NCBI RefSeq assembly: GCF_003569045.1 | Contig: NZ_BFCB01000002.1 | Span: 744,001 to 808,000, forward strand | Direction of reading: 5' to 3' | DNA: 64,000 nt | Origin: Aggregatilinea lenta | GTDB lineage: Bacteria > Chloroflexota > Anaerolineae > Aggregatilineales > Aggregatilineaceae | Part shown: piece by piece, positions 52,028 to 61,479 of the stretch | Position numbering within the stretch: the stretch's first letter is position 1 | Layout: each line of letters opens with the position of its first letter | The notes under the pieces: generated by a model | Database searches by the model: none | The model's input: the letters and a program-made list of their open reading frames with translations, nothing else | What the model was told of the DNA's origin: nothing | Made by a program: the position numbers and the translations under genes

Positions 52028-53263
52028 ATGCGACATTTTGCCCTGACCCTGTTACTGGCGCTGGCGCTGCTCGCCGCGCCGCTGCGTGCGCTGGCGCAAG
52101 GCGACGACCCGGCCTGCGACGCCGTGCTGCAAGACGCCATCACCTCGATCTTCGACCGGTGCGCCGCGATGGACGGCCCGATGGCGTGCGCCGCGTCCGG
52201 GGATGTGACGTTCGCGCCTGCCCCGCCGGACGGTGCGCCGCCGTTCGTGCCGCTCGCGGATCTGACTGCGCTGGATGCTGCCGCCATTGATGGCGGGTGG
52301 AGCGTCGCGCGGATGAACGTCGCCGGGCCGCAAACACCCGACCAGATGGCCGTGCTGATGATCTTCGGCCCCGTCACACTGACCTTTGAGGCCGCCCCCG
52401 GCCTCACGCCCGGCGCGGCCTTCACACTGTCCTCCACGCCGGATGCCAGCGCGTGCGGCAACCTGCCCCAGCCCGGCGTGCTGGTCCAGGCCCCGGACAA
52501 GGCCCTGACCTTGCTGCGCGTCAACGGCATCGATCTGGCGATCAACGGCACGGCCCTGATCCAGGCGCTGGAGGGCGAAGGCACGACCATCAGCGCCATC
52601 ACGCGCGAGACGATCCTGGGCGATACGGGCGTGGTGGTCTTCGCCGGATACAGCGTCACCGTGCAGGACGGGACCATTGGCGATGTAACCTATTACGATC
52701 CGGCGCGCGTGGCCAACCTGCCGACCGTGATCCTGCCGCGTATGGACCTCGTGCCCGCGCCCGGCAGCGGGTCTGTCACAGAGCAAACCGTGCTGCACCT
52801 GCGTCCGGCGGCCAACGCCTACACCGGCAATACCGTCAAGGTCGGCCTGCCGGTCAACGCGCTCGGCCAGGACAGCAGCGGTGAGTGGCTCTACATCCAC
52901 GTTTACGACGGGCGCACCGGCTGGGTGCCGCGCAGCGCCATCGCGGAAGACTTCGCGCCGGACATGCCGGTCTTCGACGAAGCGCCCGCGCAGCCTTCGC
53001 GCCCCTTCGGCCCGGTCTACGCGCGGGGCGTGACCACGTCGCAGCTCAACAACCTGCGCGCCGGTCCCGGCGAGACGTACGACATCGTGGCGCAGCTTGA
53101 GGGCGAGGAACCGCTGCAAGTCTACGGGCGCGATCCCGACGGCAACTGGCTGCTGGTGCAGACCGCCGACGGACTGCGCGCCTGGATCAGCGCGTCGCTG
53201 TTCCGCGCCAGCACGCCGTTTCTGCCGGACGAGCTGCCGGTCGCGCCGGACGCCGCCAACTGA
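52028..53263 (+). CDS. Secreted protein with two C-terminal SH3b-like domains
   Basis: A 411-residue protein; the start at 52028 follows AAGGA and a signal peptide follows (MRHFALTLLLALALLAAPLR). The N-terminal 240 residues are of unknown type, with several Cys (DPACDAVLQD, IFDRCAAMDG). Two SH3b units follow: VLHLRPAANAYTGNTVKVGL to YDGRTGWVPRSAIAED, and LNNLRAGPGETYDIVAQLEG to GLRAWISASLF. Surface-polymer binding is the usual SH3b role. The lipid-kinase gene follows about 110 bp later. Confidence 0.78.
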   Translation: MRHFALTLLLALALLAAPLRALAQGDDPACDAVLQDAITSIFDRCAAMDGPMACAASGDVTFAPAPPDGAPPFVPLADLTALDAAAIDGGWSVARMNVAGPQTPDQMAVLMIFGPVTLTFEAAPGLTPGAAFTLSSTPDASACGNLPQPGVLVQAPDKALTLLRVNGIDLAINGTALIQALEGEGTTISAITRETILGDTGVVVFAGYSVTVQDGTIGDVTYYDPARVANLPTVILPRMDLVPAPGSGSVTEQTVLHLRPAANAYTGNTVKVGLPVNALGQDSSGEWLYIHVYDGRTGWVPRSAIAEDFAPDMPVFDEAPAQPSRPFGPVYARGVTTSQLNNLRAGPGETYDIVAQLEGEEPLQVYGRDPDGNWLLVQTADGLRAWISASLFRASTPFLPDELPVAPDAAN

Positions 53264-53372
53264 TCGGGGCGTCATTTTGCTGCGCGCGCGCCTATAATCT
53301 GCGCACCAGACGCTGCGGGGCTGCTCGAATAGGCAGCCCGGCGACATCTTTCAGGTGAGGCTAAGACCGTAA

Positions 53373-54377
53373 ATGAGCAGCCAGGCAGATGAAGAAACGA
53401 ACAACCAACGCATTGTGGACCGGGTCAAGGGATTGGTAACGCGCACAAAAGAAACACCGGAGCAGGAGGCAGCCTTCAAGCCGCGCTTCAAGCGCGTGCA
53501 CGTCATCATCAACCCGGCGGCGGGCAAGGATCGACCCATCCTCAAGACGCTCAACACCGTGTTCAACGACATGAACGTCGACTGGGACGCCTTCGTGACC
53601 AAGCACGAGGGTGACGCGGAGCGCATGGCGCGCGAGGCGGTCGAGGCGGGCGTGGACGCGGTCGCGGCTTACGGCGGGGATGGCACCGTGCTGGAAGTCG
53701 CCAGCGGGCTGCGCGGCAGCGACGTGCCGCTGTGCATCCTGCCGGGTGGCACGGGCAACGTCATCTCGATCGAGCTGGGCATCCCCGGCGACCTCAAGGC
53801 AGCGGCGGCGCTACTCGGCGCGGACACGACCGAGATCCGCGCGCTGGATATGGGCGACGCAGGCGGCCACCTGTTTTTCCACCTGGGCATCGGCATCGAA
53901 GGCGAGATGATCAAGGGGGCGGATCGTGAGTCGAAGGACAGCTCCGGCCTGTTCGCTTACATCCTGTCCGCGCTGAACACGCTGCGCGACGTGCCGACCG
54001 CGCACTACACCATCACGCTCGACGGCCAACAGCACATGATCGAGGGCGTGAACTGCATGATCACCAACTTCGGCAGCACCGGCATCGGCGGGCTGAAACT
54101 CTCGCACGCGATCGACATGACGGACGGCCTGTTCGACGTGATCGTGATTCGCCGCGTGGACTTCGGCGGAGTCCTCTCCGCTGCCACCAATGCGATCACC
54201 TCCGGCGAGATCGCAGACGTGCTGGTTCAGTGGCAGGGCCGCGAGGTCCGCATCGAGGTAGACCCGCCGCAGCCCATCACGCGCGACGGCGAGCTGCTGG
54301 AACTCGACGAGATCCACGCCGAAATCGTGCCCGGCGCGATCCGTGTCATCGTGCCCGGCAAGTCGGACGGGGCGTAG
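53373..54377 (+). CDS. Diacylglycerol/lipid kinase-like protein (DAGK catalytic domain)
   Basis: A 334-residue protein with the DAGK/YegS fold. Motifs: VHVIINPAAGKDRPILKTL, AAYGGDGTVLEVASGL, LPGGTGNVISIELGIP, and LFFHLGIGIEGEMI. The usual L-G-T-x-N loop reads GGTGN, still compatible with nucleotide binding. It would phosphorylate diacylglycerol or another lipid at the membrane surface. An N-terminal extension (about 40 residues, charged) precedes the domain. Confidence 0.88.
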   Translation: MSSQADEETNNQRIVDRVKGLVTRTKETPEQEAAFKPRFKRVHVIINPAAGKDRPILKTLNTVFNDMNVDWDAFVTKHEGDAERMAREAVEAGVDAVAAYGGDGTVLEVASGLRGSDVPLCILPGGTGNVISIELGIPGDLKAAAALLGADTTEIRALDMGDAGGHLFFHLGIGIEGEMIKGADRESKDSSGLFAYILSALNTLRDVPTAHYTITLDGQQHMIEGVNCMITNFGSTGIGGLKLSHAIDMTDGLFDVIVIRRVDFGGVLSAATNAITSGEIADVLVQWQGREVRIEVDPPQPITRDGELLELDEIHAEIVPGAIRVIVPGKSDGA

Positions 54378-54414
54378 CAGCAGCGCGATCCACAACTCCC
54401 ATCGACGTGATCTT

Positions 54415-54440
54415 GTAGGGGCGTATTGCGATACGCCCCT
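54415..54440. repeat. GTAGGGGCGTAT hairpin repeat, copy 5
   Basis: GTAGGGGCGTATTGCGATAC then GCCCCT, followed by GTTTTTG, so it could also serve as terminator for the lipid-kinase gene 38 bp upstream. Confidence 0.8.
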
Positions 54441-54452
54441 GTTTTTGTTTGC

Positions 54453-54476
54453 GTAGGGGCGGGGCTTGCTCCGCCC
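54453..54476. repeat. GTAGGGGCGGGG hairpin repeat, copy 3
   Basis: GTAGGGGCGGGGCTTGCTCC then GCCC. Directly adjacent to copy 5 of the GTAT type. Confidence 0.75.
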
Positions 54477-54511
54477 GGCTTTGCGTTCTTTTCCCCGCCC
54501 ACCGATGGCAC

Positions 54512-54535
54512 AGGGGCAATTCGTGAATTGCCCCT
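54512..54535. repeat. AGGGGCAATTCGTGAATTGCCCCT hairpin repeat
   Basis: A 10-bp stem AGGGGCAATT/AATTGCCCCT with centre CGTG, ending CCCCTAC. It is a different inner-stem word in the same outer-stem family. Confidence 0.75.
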
Positions 54536-54550
54536 ACGGGCGATTGCCCA

Positions 54551-54811
54551 TCACTTGTTCATATTAACCTGCTCCGCGCCGTGATCGTGCCCATTCCCCG
54601 CATGGTCGGCCAGATCTCCGGTCAGCAGCAGATCCATGCGGCTCATACTGCGCCGCGCGAGACGCCGGAACACCCAGACGCCCGCGGCAACCGGCCAGAT
54701 CTTGATGCCCAGCGGCAGCCCGCAGTCCGGGCAGGGCAGCAGCCCCACGCCCAGCACCCCGGCCCACGCCACCAGACGATTGTTGGCTTTCAAGCGCCAC
54801 GAATTGAGCAT
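54551..54811 (-). CDS. Small membrane protein with CPDCG motif
   Basis: An 86-residue protein; GAGGACTG precedes the ATG. One or two hydrophobic segments (LVAWAGVLGVGLLPCPDCGL, KIWPVAAGVWVFRRLA) flank the CPDCG. The C-terminal tail DLADHAGNGHDHGAEQ is His/Asp-rich. The CxxC and His tail could bind a metal. Unknown function; a chance open frame is not fully excluded. Confidence 0.5.
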   Translation of the reverse strand: MLNSWRLKANNRLVAWAGVLGVGLLPCPDCGLPLGIKIWPVAAGVWVFRRLARRSMSRMDLLLTGDLADHAGNGHDHGAEQVNMNK

Positions 54812-55343
54812 CAGTCCTCACAGTTTTCGCTCTGCGGCCCGGCCCCGGCGAGGGTCGTCATGCACCTTGCCTAAGCGGATCGCGCCACCAATTAGGTAAT
54901 TGTGACAATTGTCACAACTTCCAACGCACTTCTGAACTACCCGCAGCCGCCGCTACCGCGTATTCTATTGAGTGTGTGACAGCAGCTGGTGTGATTAGTC
55001 CCGTCTGACGTGCCAGTCACCGGGGCGTGTTTCTCTTCTGCCTCCTTAAAACAAACTTATACTTTAAGAGAATACCGCATCTAGCTGGGGAGTCTGGATG
55101 CGGTATTTGATTCTCCCGCCAGAGCATCGTCCCACTTACCGCTTTTTGTGACAGCTGGCTGGAATCTTTCTGCACACTGTCATACTTCAAATATAGCCAG
55201 TTGTTGTATCCTAAGACTGTAACGAGCGCACTACTTAAATTTAGCCTTATAAAAGAATTTACTCCTTTTTGCGCAGCGTTGCGCCAATGTTTTCCTCCTT
55301 GTGCTTCAGCGCACGACAGATTTCTGGTCGTGCGCTGAAAACT
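54812..55343. other. Long AT-richer intergenic region, possible non-coding RNA
   Basis: No gene supported. Around 55071-55107 an 11-bp perfect stem (AATACCGCATC/GATGCGGTATT) with a 15-nt loop is seen, preceded by a TATACT box at 55058-55063. Two related strings, TGTGACAGCAGCTGG and TGTGACAGCTGGCTGG, lie near 54975 and 55147. It is not a recognised RNA family. Confidence 0.35.
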
Positions 55344-56408
55344 TTAAACGGCCCCGACCCTGTCCAGCCGGTCCAGCGCCCAAACCGCATGCTCCTGCAC
55401 CATCGGCGATGCGTCCCCGCGTGCCAGCACCTCCAACGGCGCGCCGAACTCCGCCAATCCGCTGTTCCCCGCCGCGACACACGCATTGCGCACCAGCCGC
55501 TCGCGCTTGATCCGCGCGATAGGCGATCCGCTGAAGCGCGCCCGAAAGCCCTCGCCATCCAGCGCCAGCAGATCGGCCAGCGGTGGCGCGGCGCGGTCCG
55601 CGTCCACCGGCCAGAATTCCGGCGCCGCGCTCGGCTGCACGAACCGCGTGAACGGGCACACTTGCTGGCACACGTCGCAGCCGTAGACCCAGTTGCCCAT
55701 CAGCGGGCGCAGCTCCGGCGGGATCGCGTCCTTCAGCTCGATCGTCAGGTAGCTGATGCAGCGCCGCGCGTCGAGCACGTACGGCTCCGGCAGCGCCCCG
55801 GTCGGGCACGCGGCGAGGCAGCGGCGGCACGTGCCGCACATCGTTTCACGCCCCGGCGTGTCGTACTGGTCGAAGTCGAGCGTGGTCAGGATCTCACCGA
55901 GGAACAGAAACGGCCCGCGCCGGGGATGGATCAGCATCGTGTTTTTGCCCACGAAACCCAGTCCGGCCTGCTGCGCGTGGCTGCGTTCCAGCACCGCCCC
56001 GGTATCGACGTACACGCGGCTCTGCGCGTCGTCACCGGACTGCGCGCGCAGCCAATCCGCCAACCGTTCCAGGCGCGGCGTGAGCAGTGCGTGATAGTCC
56101 GCGCCCCAGGCATAGTTCGAGATCCGCCCGCGCTGGGGATCGGCCAGCACCGCTTCCGGCACGGCCTGCGTCGCATAGTCCAGCGCCACGACCACCAGCG
56201 CGCGCACGCCCGGCACGATCACGTTCAGGTCACGGCGGCGGGCCAGCCGGTCATCGCGCGCCATGAACCCCATCTTGCCGTGCAGCCCGGCGGCGACCCA
56301 GCGTTCGTAGGCGTGCAGCGTGGGCGATGGCGCGGCGGGGATCACGCCGATCTGCGTAAATCCGAGCGCGGCGGCCTGCCATTGTAAGCGGTCGTAGGAG
56401 AATCGCAT
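55344..56408 (-). CDS. queG: Epoxyqueuosine reductase
   Basis: A 354-residue QueG; the start at 56408 (MRFSYDRLQWQAAALGFTQI) fits the family. Motifs: MGFMARDDRLARRRDLNVIV, DTGAVLERSHAQQAGLGFVG, and two 4Fe-4S sets, CGTCRRCLAACPTGAL and CDVCQQVCPF. The end has a short HEAT-like helix pair (PMVQEHAVWALDRL). It reduces epoxyqueuosine to queuosine in tRNA, using cobalamin and Fe-S centres. The partner tgt is at 30802. Divergent from the quinone oxidoreductase. Confidence 0.95.
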   Translation of the reverse strand: MRFSYDRLQWQAAALGFTQIGVIPAAPSPTLHAYERWVAAGLHGKMGFMARDDRLARRRDLNVIVPGVRALVVVALDYATQAVPEAVLADPQRGRISNYAWGADYHALLTPRLERLADWLRAQSGDDAQSRVYVDTGAVLERSHAQQAGLGFVGKNTMLIHPRRGPFLFLGEILTTLDFDQYDTPGRETMCGTCRRCLAACPTGALPEPYVLDARRCISYLTIELKDAIPPELRPLMGNWVYGCDVCQQVCPFTRFVQPSAAPEFWPVDADRAAPPLADLLALDGEGFRARFSGSPIARIKRERLVRNACVAAGNSGLAEFGAPLEVLARGDASPMVQEHAVWALDRLDRVGAV

Positions 56409-56533
56409 TGTTTCCAGGCTTGCATTTACCGACAAACAGGTTATACACATTTACCAGCGGCAGATCAATGGCCCTACTCAGCCGCCGGACGAAGGCGCGC
56501 CGTCCGGCCCCGCACAGCGCAGGAGACAGGCCG

Positions 56534-57556
56534 ATGCGACAGGTTGTGATCAGCAAGGCGGGATCGCCGGACATGCTGCGTGTGGTCGATGTGCCCCTCC
56601 CTGAGCCGGACCCCGGCAGTGTACGGATCAAATCTGCAGCGATTGGCGTAAATTTTGCGGATCTGGTCGGGCGGCTGGGCCTCTACCCGGATTCACCGAA
56701 AATCCCCTACGTGCCGGGTTACGAGGTCGCGGGCACGATTGACGCGGTCGGCAGCGGCGTGGACGCGTCGCGCCTGGGCGAGCCGGTGATCGCGCTGACG
56801 CGCTTCAACGGCTACAGCGAAGCGCTGTGCATCCCGGCGGACCAGGCCATCCCCCGCCCCGCGAAGATGCCCGTCGAGCAGGCGGGCGGCTTCCTGGTCA
56901 GCTACCTGACCGCCTACGCCTCGCTGGTGGTCATGGCCGGGATCAAGCCGCACGATCGTGTGCTGATCCACGCGGCGGCGGGCGGCGTGGGCTTGGCCGC
57001 CGTCGACCTGTGCCGCGTCTACGGCGCGACGATCTACGGCACGGCCTCGCCCGCCAAACACGACTTTCTGCGCGCGCGCGGCGTGCAGTTCCCCATCGAC
57101 TACCGCCACCAGGATTTTGAAAAAGAGGTCGCCCGGCTCTCGGACGGACGCGGCGTGCAGATTGCGCTCGACCCGATCGGCGGGCGGTCGTGGACCAAAA
57201 GTTACCGGGCGCTGTCTCCCACGGGCCGGCTCGTGATCAACGGCGTCACGTCTCTGACGCCCCGCGCCCGGCGCTCGCTGCGCGCGCTGCTGCGAATGGC
57301 GCTCACGACGCCGTGGCTGCGCTTCACACCGGTCCGGCTGGCGAACGACAACAAGGGCGTGGTGGGGGTCAACCTGGGGCATCTGTGGGATGAAACGGCG
57401 CTGCTGCGCGAGTGGGTCACGCAGTTGCTGGCATGGTACGACACGGGCCGCATCGACATTCACGTCGACCGGACCTTCCCCCTGGCGGAGGCCGCCGCCG
57501 CGCACCGCTACCTGCATGAGCGGCGCAACACCGGCAAAGTGGTGCTGATTCCCTGA
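56534..57556 (+). CDS. Quinone oxidoreductase-like MDR protein
   Basis: A 340-residue medium-chain dehydrogenase/reductase without catalytic zinc ligands. GGAGACA precedes the ATG at 56534. Motifs: MRQVVISKAGSPDMLRVVDV, IPYVPGYEVAGTIDAVGSGV, and the NADPH site VLIHAAAGGVGLAAVDLCRV. The C-terminal part (SYRALSPTGRLVINGVTSLT) resembles VAT-1-like quinone reductases. It would reduce quinones or enones with NADPH; substrate unknown. Confidence 0.85.
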   Translation: MRQVVISKAGSPDMLRVVDVPLPEPDPGSVRIKSAAIGVNFADLVGRLGLYPDSPKIPYVPGYEVAGTIDAVGSGVDASRLGEPVIALTRFNGYSEALCIPADQAIPRPAKMPVEQAGGFLVSYLTAYASLVVMAGIKPHDRVLIHAAAGGVGLAAVDLCRVYGATIYGTASPAKHDFLRARGVQFPIDYRHQDFEKEVARLSDGRGVQIALDPIGGRSWTKSYRALSPTGRLVINGVTSLTPRARRSLRALLRMALTTPWLRFTPVRLANDNKGVVGVNLGHLWDETALLREWVTQLLAWYDTGRIDIHVDRTFPLAEAAAAHRYLHERRNTGKVVLIP

Positions 57557-57591
57557 TTTCTGAGCTGAGTGTTTGAGCTGAGTATTCGAGC

Positions 57592-57951
57592 TTAGCCTTC
57601 GAGCAGCACCGTCACGGCATCGCGGAAGATGTGGATGTCGAGCGGTTTCTTGAGGAACAGATCTGCTTCGAGCTGCCGGGCGATCAGCTCGCCGTTGGGA
57701 TGCGCGGAGACGACCAGCACGCGCATATCCTTGAGCTGCTTCGTGCTGCGAATCCAGCCCAGCACCGCATCCCCGGCGGCGACAGGCATCATCAGGTCGA
57801 GGATGACGAGGTCGGGCCGTTCTTCGCGCAGGCGGTACAGCGCATCCAACCCGTCCGGTGAGCCTTGAATGGTGTGCCCCATGCGCTCCAGCACCATCGT
57901 CAGCAGGTGTTGAAGTTCGAGGTCATCCTCAACGATCAGAATGCTTGCCAT
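57592..57951 (-). CDS. Single-domain response regulator
   Basis: A 119-residue receiver domain. The acidic pair is in ILIVEDDLEL, the phosphorylated Asp52 in DLVILDLMMP, the Ser in VLVVSAHPNG, and the lysine in LFLKKPLDIH. There is no output domain, so it works through protein contact (CheY/Spo0F-like). No histidine kinase is encoded nearby. Confidence 0.93.
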   Translation of the reverse strand: MASILIVEDDLELQHLLTMVLERMGHTIQGSPDGLDALYRLREERPDLVILDLMMPVAAGDAVLGWIRSTKQLKDMRVLVVSAHPNGELIARQLEADLFLKKPLDIHIFRDAVTVLLEG

Positions 57952-58165
57952 AGAGTATCCGCCACCTTGATTCCCGCTTCCCTTCGCTTATTCTAAGCGG
58001 GCCAGCGGCGCACTGCAAGCGTAAATACCTGTTAATTTCCCCAATTTTATCCGAAAAACGTACAAGCTGGCCGGGGACCATCCCCACGCGGGGCGACATG
58101 GCGCACAAAGAACGTTTGTGCTATCTTCTGACGAAGGAAGAACGGCCTATCGAAAGAGCAGTACG

Positions 58166-58981
58166 ATGTCCACAGTCGGCATACCCGGCGGCACCCTGTA
58201 CTATGAAACCGATGGGAAAGCCCAGCCCGGACGGCTCCCGATCGTCTTTTTGCACGCGGGCATCGCGCACCTGCGCATGTGGGACCCACAGATCCCGGCG
58301 TTCGCGGCGCGCAGCCTCACCGTGCGCTACGACCAGCGCGGCTTCGGCCAGACCGTCACGCAGGACGTGCGCTACTCCCCGCGCGCGGACCTGCTGGCCC
58401 TGCTCGACGCGCTGAACATCGAGCGTGCGGCGCTGATCGGCTGCTCCAACGGCGGCGGCATCGCGATCGATTTCACGCTCGAATACCCGGATCGCGTCGG
58501 CGCGCTGATTCCCGTCTGCCCCGCGCTAAGTGGCTTTGACTTCGACGAGCCGCCCGACGAGCTGGCCGTCTTCGAGGAGATGGAAAGGTACGAACAGACC
58601 GAAAACTGGGACGCGCTGAACGACCTGCACGTGAAGGTGTGGGTGGATGGCTTCCATCGCACGCCGGCTCAGGTCGATGCCGCCGTGCGCGAGCGCGTGC
58701 ACGCCATGCTGGACGACAATGACCGCGTGCAGCCCAAAGGCGCCGCCGTACGCCTGGATCCGCCCGCCGTCGAGCGCCTGAGCGCGATCGGGGTCCCGAC
58801 GCTGGCCATCGCCGGCGCGCTGGACGTGGCCTATGCGCTGGCCGCGGTGAACGTGTTGGCGGCGGACATCCCCAACGCGCGCAAAGCGGTGATCGAGGAC
58901 GCGGCGCACCTGCCCAACCTGGAACGCCCGGACGTGTTCAATCGCCTCGTGCTCGGCTTTCTGGACGACGTCGCGGGGTGA
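58166..58981 (+). CDS. Alpha/beta hydrolase
   Basis: A 271-residue hydrolase from the ATG at 58166. Motifs: IVFLHAGIAHLRMWDPQIPA, RYDQRGFGQT, nucleophile serine in LIGCSNGGGIAIDF, and histidine in VIEDAAHLPNLERP. The acid near LAIAGALDVAYAL is likely the aspartate. It resembles 3-oxoadipate enol-lactonase-like and related esterases; substrate unknown. Confidence 0.87.
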   Translation: MSTVGIPGGTLYYETDGKAQPGRLPIVFLHAGIAHLRMWDPQIPAFAARSLTVRYDQRGFGQTVTQDVRYSPRADLLALLDALNIERAALIGCSNGGGIAIDFTLEYPDRVGALIPVCPALSGFDFDEPPDELAVFEEMERYEQTENWDALNDLHVKVWVDGFHRTPAQVDAAVRERVHAMLDDNDRVQPKGAAVRLDPPAVERLSAIGVPTLAIAGALDVAYALAAVNVLAADIPNARKAVIEDAAHLPNLERPDVFNRLVLGFLDDVAG

Positions 58982-59226
58982 TCGCCTCTGGTTACGGGGC
59001 GGAGGAAAGGCAGACGGGTTTCTAAACCCGCCCCTACAAAACCTGCCAACCATCCTTTTGCGTGTCTTCCCGCCCCAGTCAAGTTGGGGAGGGCCGGGGG
59101 TGAGGTCTCTACGAGGACCACATAACACGAAGGGGCGTATCGCAATACGCCCCTGCAAATGTTTACAAAACGTCTCATTTCCGCGCCGCCGAGCAAGTCG
59201 TGCATTGCCCCCACGAGCCACGACCG
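58982..59226. other. Intergenic repeat cluster
   Basis: No gene. Contains a CGGGTTTCTAAACCCGCCCC-type half repeat (59015-59037), a degenerate CCCGCCCCAGTCAAGTTGGG-type repeat ending GGGGGTGAGGTC (59067-59109), and a GTAT-type hairpin at 59131-59155. Confidence 0.6.
59131..59155. repeat. AGGGGCGTAT hairpin repeat, copy 6
   Basis: AGGGGCGTATCGCAATACGC then CCCT. Same inner stem GTAT with centre CGCA. Confidence 0.75.
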
Positions 59227-61392
59227 CTAGCTGACGTCTGCCAGCGCCTCCAGGCGCTTGCCTGCCGGATCGTGCAGGATAGTGTACAGCCGCCGCGCCT
59301 CGTCGTAACGGCGCTGCGCCAGCGCTTCGTCGCCCTGCCGCTCCGCGACGTCGCCCAGCACGACCAGCGCATCGGCCAGCCCTTTGCGATAGCCCATGTG
59401 CCGCGTGCTCGACTCGGCAGCTTCGGCCAGGGCCTGCGCCTCGTCCAGCTTGCCCGCCTGGACGTCGAGCGCTCCTAAGCGCGCCTGCGCGCGGGCCAGC
59501 GTTTCCAGGTCGTTGGTGGCGGCACTCTTGTCGATGGCGCTGCGATAGAGCGGATCGGCCTCATCCTGCCGGTCCAGCACGACCAGCGTCTCGCCCATAT
59601 CCGCCTGGAACAGCGCCAGCCAGCGGTCGTCGCCCAGCGCCGTCGCCGTCGCGATCGCCTGCTGGTGCAGATTGCGCGCGGTTTCGTAGTCCTTCAGCAA
59701 GAAGTACGTGCGGCCCAGGTTGTTCGATTGCACCGCGATCATCAGCTTGTCGTCGAGCTGGCGGCTGAACTTCAGCGCCGCCTCCAGCTTGCCCAGCGCC
59801 GCCTGGGGCCGCCCGGTCAGGTTATAGAACCAGCCGAAGTTGCCCAGCCGCAGGCTCTCCGCGTGCGGATCGCCCGTGTCGCGCGCGATCTGGATCGATT
59901 CCTCGTAAAACGCCTGCGCCGTGTCGATGTCGCCCAGGTCGGTGTAGAGCGTGGCCGCGTTCGAGAGCACCAGTCCGCGCGTCGGCGGATGGTTGATCTG
60001 GTTCAGCAGCCGCAGCGCCTTTTCGTAATCGTCCAGCGCGGTCTTGAAGTCGCCGTTGGCCTTGCGCATGCGCGCGATGTCGCACAGCAGTTGTGCGCGC
60101 TGCGGGTAGGCGTCGTCGGGCAGGCGCTCGAGCGCCTGCTGCCAGTAATCGAGCGCCTTCGCCAGGTCGCCCAGGTCGGCGGTCAGGTTGCCCAGCAGGT
60201 GCAGCGCCTCCGCCGCGCGCGCCTCGTTCTCGACGCTGCGCGCCAGCTCAAGCGCCTGCGTCGCGACGTCCATCGCGGCCTGCGGCTGGCGCGAGCGCAG
60301 GTACAAGTTGCCCAGCGTCAGCAGAATTTGCAGGTGGCCGTCGGCGTCGTCCAGCGCGCCATTCTGGTAATAGGCCAGCGCCTCGTCCAACAGCGTCTGC
60401 GCGCGCGGATACTCGCCCGTTGCGTAGGCCGCCAGCCCCAGGCGCATCAGCGCGAGCGCGGCCTGCGATGCGTTGCCGCCGTTGCGGGCCTGTGCCAGCG
60501 CGCGCGTCGCGTATTCCTCCGCCTGGGCGGTGTTGCCGGTCATCTGGTAGGCAAGGCTCAGGTCCAGCGCGCTGTTCATGAAGAACTCCTGCGGCTGGTT
60601 ACCCTGCCGGAGCGCGAGGTTCTCCGCCGCCTGATAGTGCTCCACGGCCTGCGTATAGTTACGGCTCTCCATTTCAAGCTGGGCCAGCATGTGCAGCCAG
60701 CGCAGCAGTTGCTGTTCTTCGCCCGCGCGCTGCGCCAGATAGACCGCCTGGTGCAGCAGCTTGTAGCCACTCGCGCGGTCCCCGGCGACCAGCGTCGCCT
60801 CGGCCAGCTTGCCGACCATACGCGCCGCCAGCGCAGGCTGCTGCCCGGCCTGCGTAAGCACGACCGCCTCTTTGAGCAGGTGCTGCGCGTAACTGGGGTT
60901 GTCCTGGCTGAGGTAGTCGTTCGCCAGATTTTCCAGCATCAGGGCGATCACCTCGCTGTTGCCCGTGTCGCGTGCGGCATCGAGCGCCTGCTGGTGATAG
61001 GTCTGCGCCGTGCCCCATTCGCCCTTCTGCGCGTAGAGCGAGCCGAGGTTGTTCAGGCTGCGCGCCAGCGACCGCGCGTCTTCCAGCTCGTGCGCCAGCG
61101 CCAGCGCCTGATCGAAGACGGGGCGCGCTTCGGCGTAGTTTTCCTGCGCGACGTAGGTCGCCCCCATGCCGTTCAGAAAGCGCTCCTCGTTCACGCGATC
61201 CTTCGTCGTGCGCGCCAGTGACAGCCCGCGTTGGTACGTATCCAGCGCGGTGTCATAGAAGCCCTGTTCGAGCGCCGTCGCAGCGGTTTCGAGCAGGCCC
61301 GTCATCTCGTGCTGAACGGGCGTGCTCGGCCCTTGCCCTTGCTGCGTCTCGCTGATTTTTGTTCCACGTAGGCGGCTTAGAAAGTTCTGCAT
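59227..61392 (-). CDS. Tetratricopeptide-repeat protein
   Basis: A 721-residue, almost wholly helical protein made of many TPR units of about 34-40 residues, for example AATALEQGFYDTALDTYQRG, NNLGSLYAQKGEWGTAQTYH, NSALDLSLAYQMTGNTAQAE and SNNLGRTYFLLKDYETARNL. There is no catalytic domain or membrane segment, so it is a protein-protein scaffold; partner unknown. AAAGGA precedes the ATG. The phosphodiesterase-type gene lies 87 bp upstream on the same strand. Confidence 0.93.
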   Translation of the reverse strand: MQNFLSRLRGTKISETQQGQGPSTPVQHEMTGLLETAATALEQGFYDTALDTYQRGLSLARTTKDRVNEERFLNGMGATYVAQENYAEARPVFDQALALAHELEDARSLARSLNNLGSLYAQKGEWGTAQTYHQQALDAARDTGNSEVIALMLENLANDYLSQDNPSYAQHLLKEAVVLTQAGQQPALAARMVGKLAEATLVAGDRASGYKLLHQAVYLAQRAGEEQQLLRWLHMLAQLEMESRNYTQAVEHYQAAENLALRQGNQPQEFFMNSALDLSLAYQMTGNTAQAEEYATRALAQARNGGNASQAALALMRLGLAAYATGEYPRAQTLLDEALAYYQNGALDDADGHLQILLTLGNLYLRSRQPQAAMDVATQALELARSVENEARAAEALHLLGNLTADLGDLAKALDYWQQALERLPDDAYPQRAQLLCDIARMRKANGDFKTALDDYEKALRLLNQINHPPTRGLVLSNAATLYTDLGDIDTAQAFYEESIQIARDTGDPHAESLRLGNFGWFYNLTGRPQAALGKLEAALKFSRQLDDKLMIAVQSNNLGRTYFLLKDYETARNLHQQAIATATALGDDRWLALFQADMGETLVVLDRQDEADPLYRSAIDKSAATNDLETLARAQARLGALDVQAGKLDEAQALAEAAESSTRHMGYRKGLADALVVLGDVAERQGDEALAQRRYDEARRLYTILHDPAGKRLEALADVS

Positions 61393-61479
61393 ACAACGTC
61401 CTTTGCGGATCGACTGGCAATTCGTTACCGGATAGATTTTCCGTCAGGCCCACGCCGGGCCGGATCGGGCAGCGCCCGA

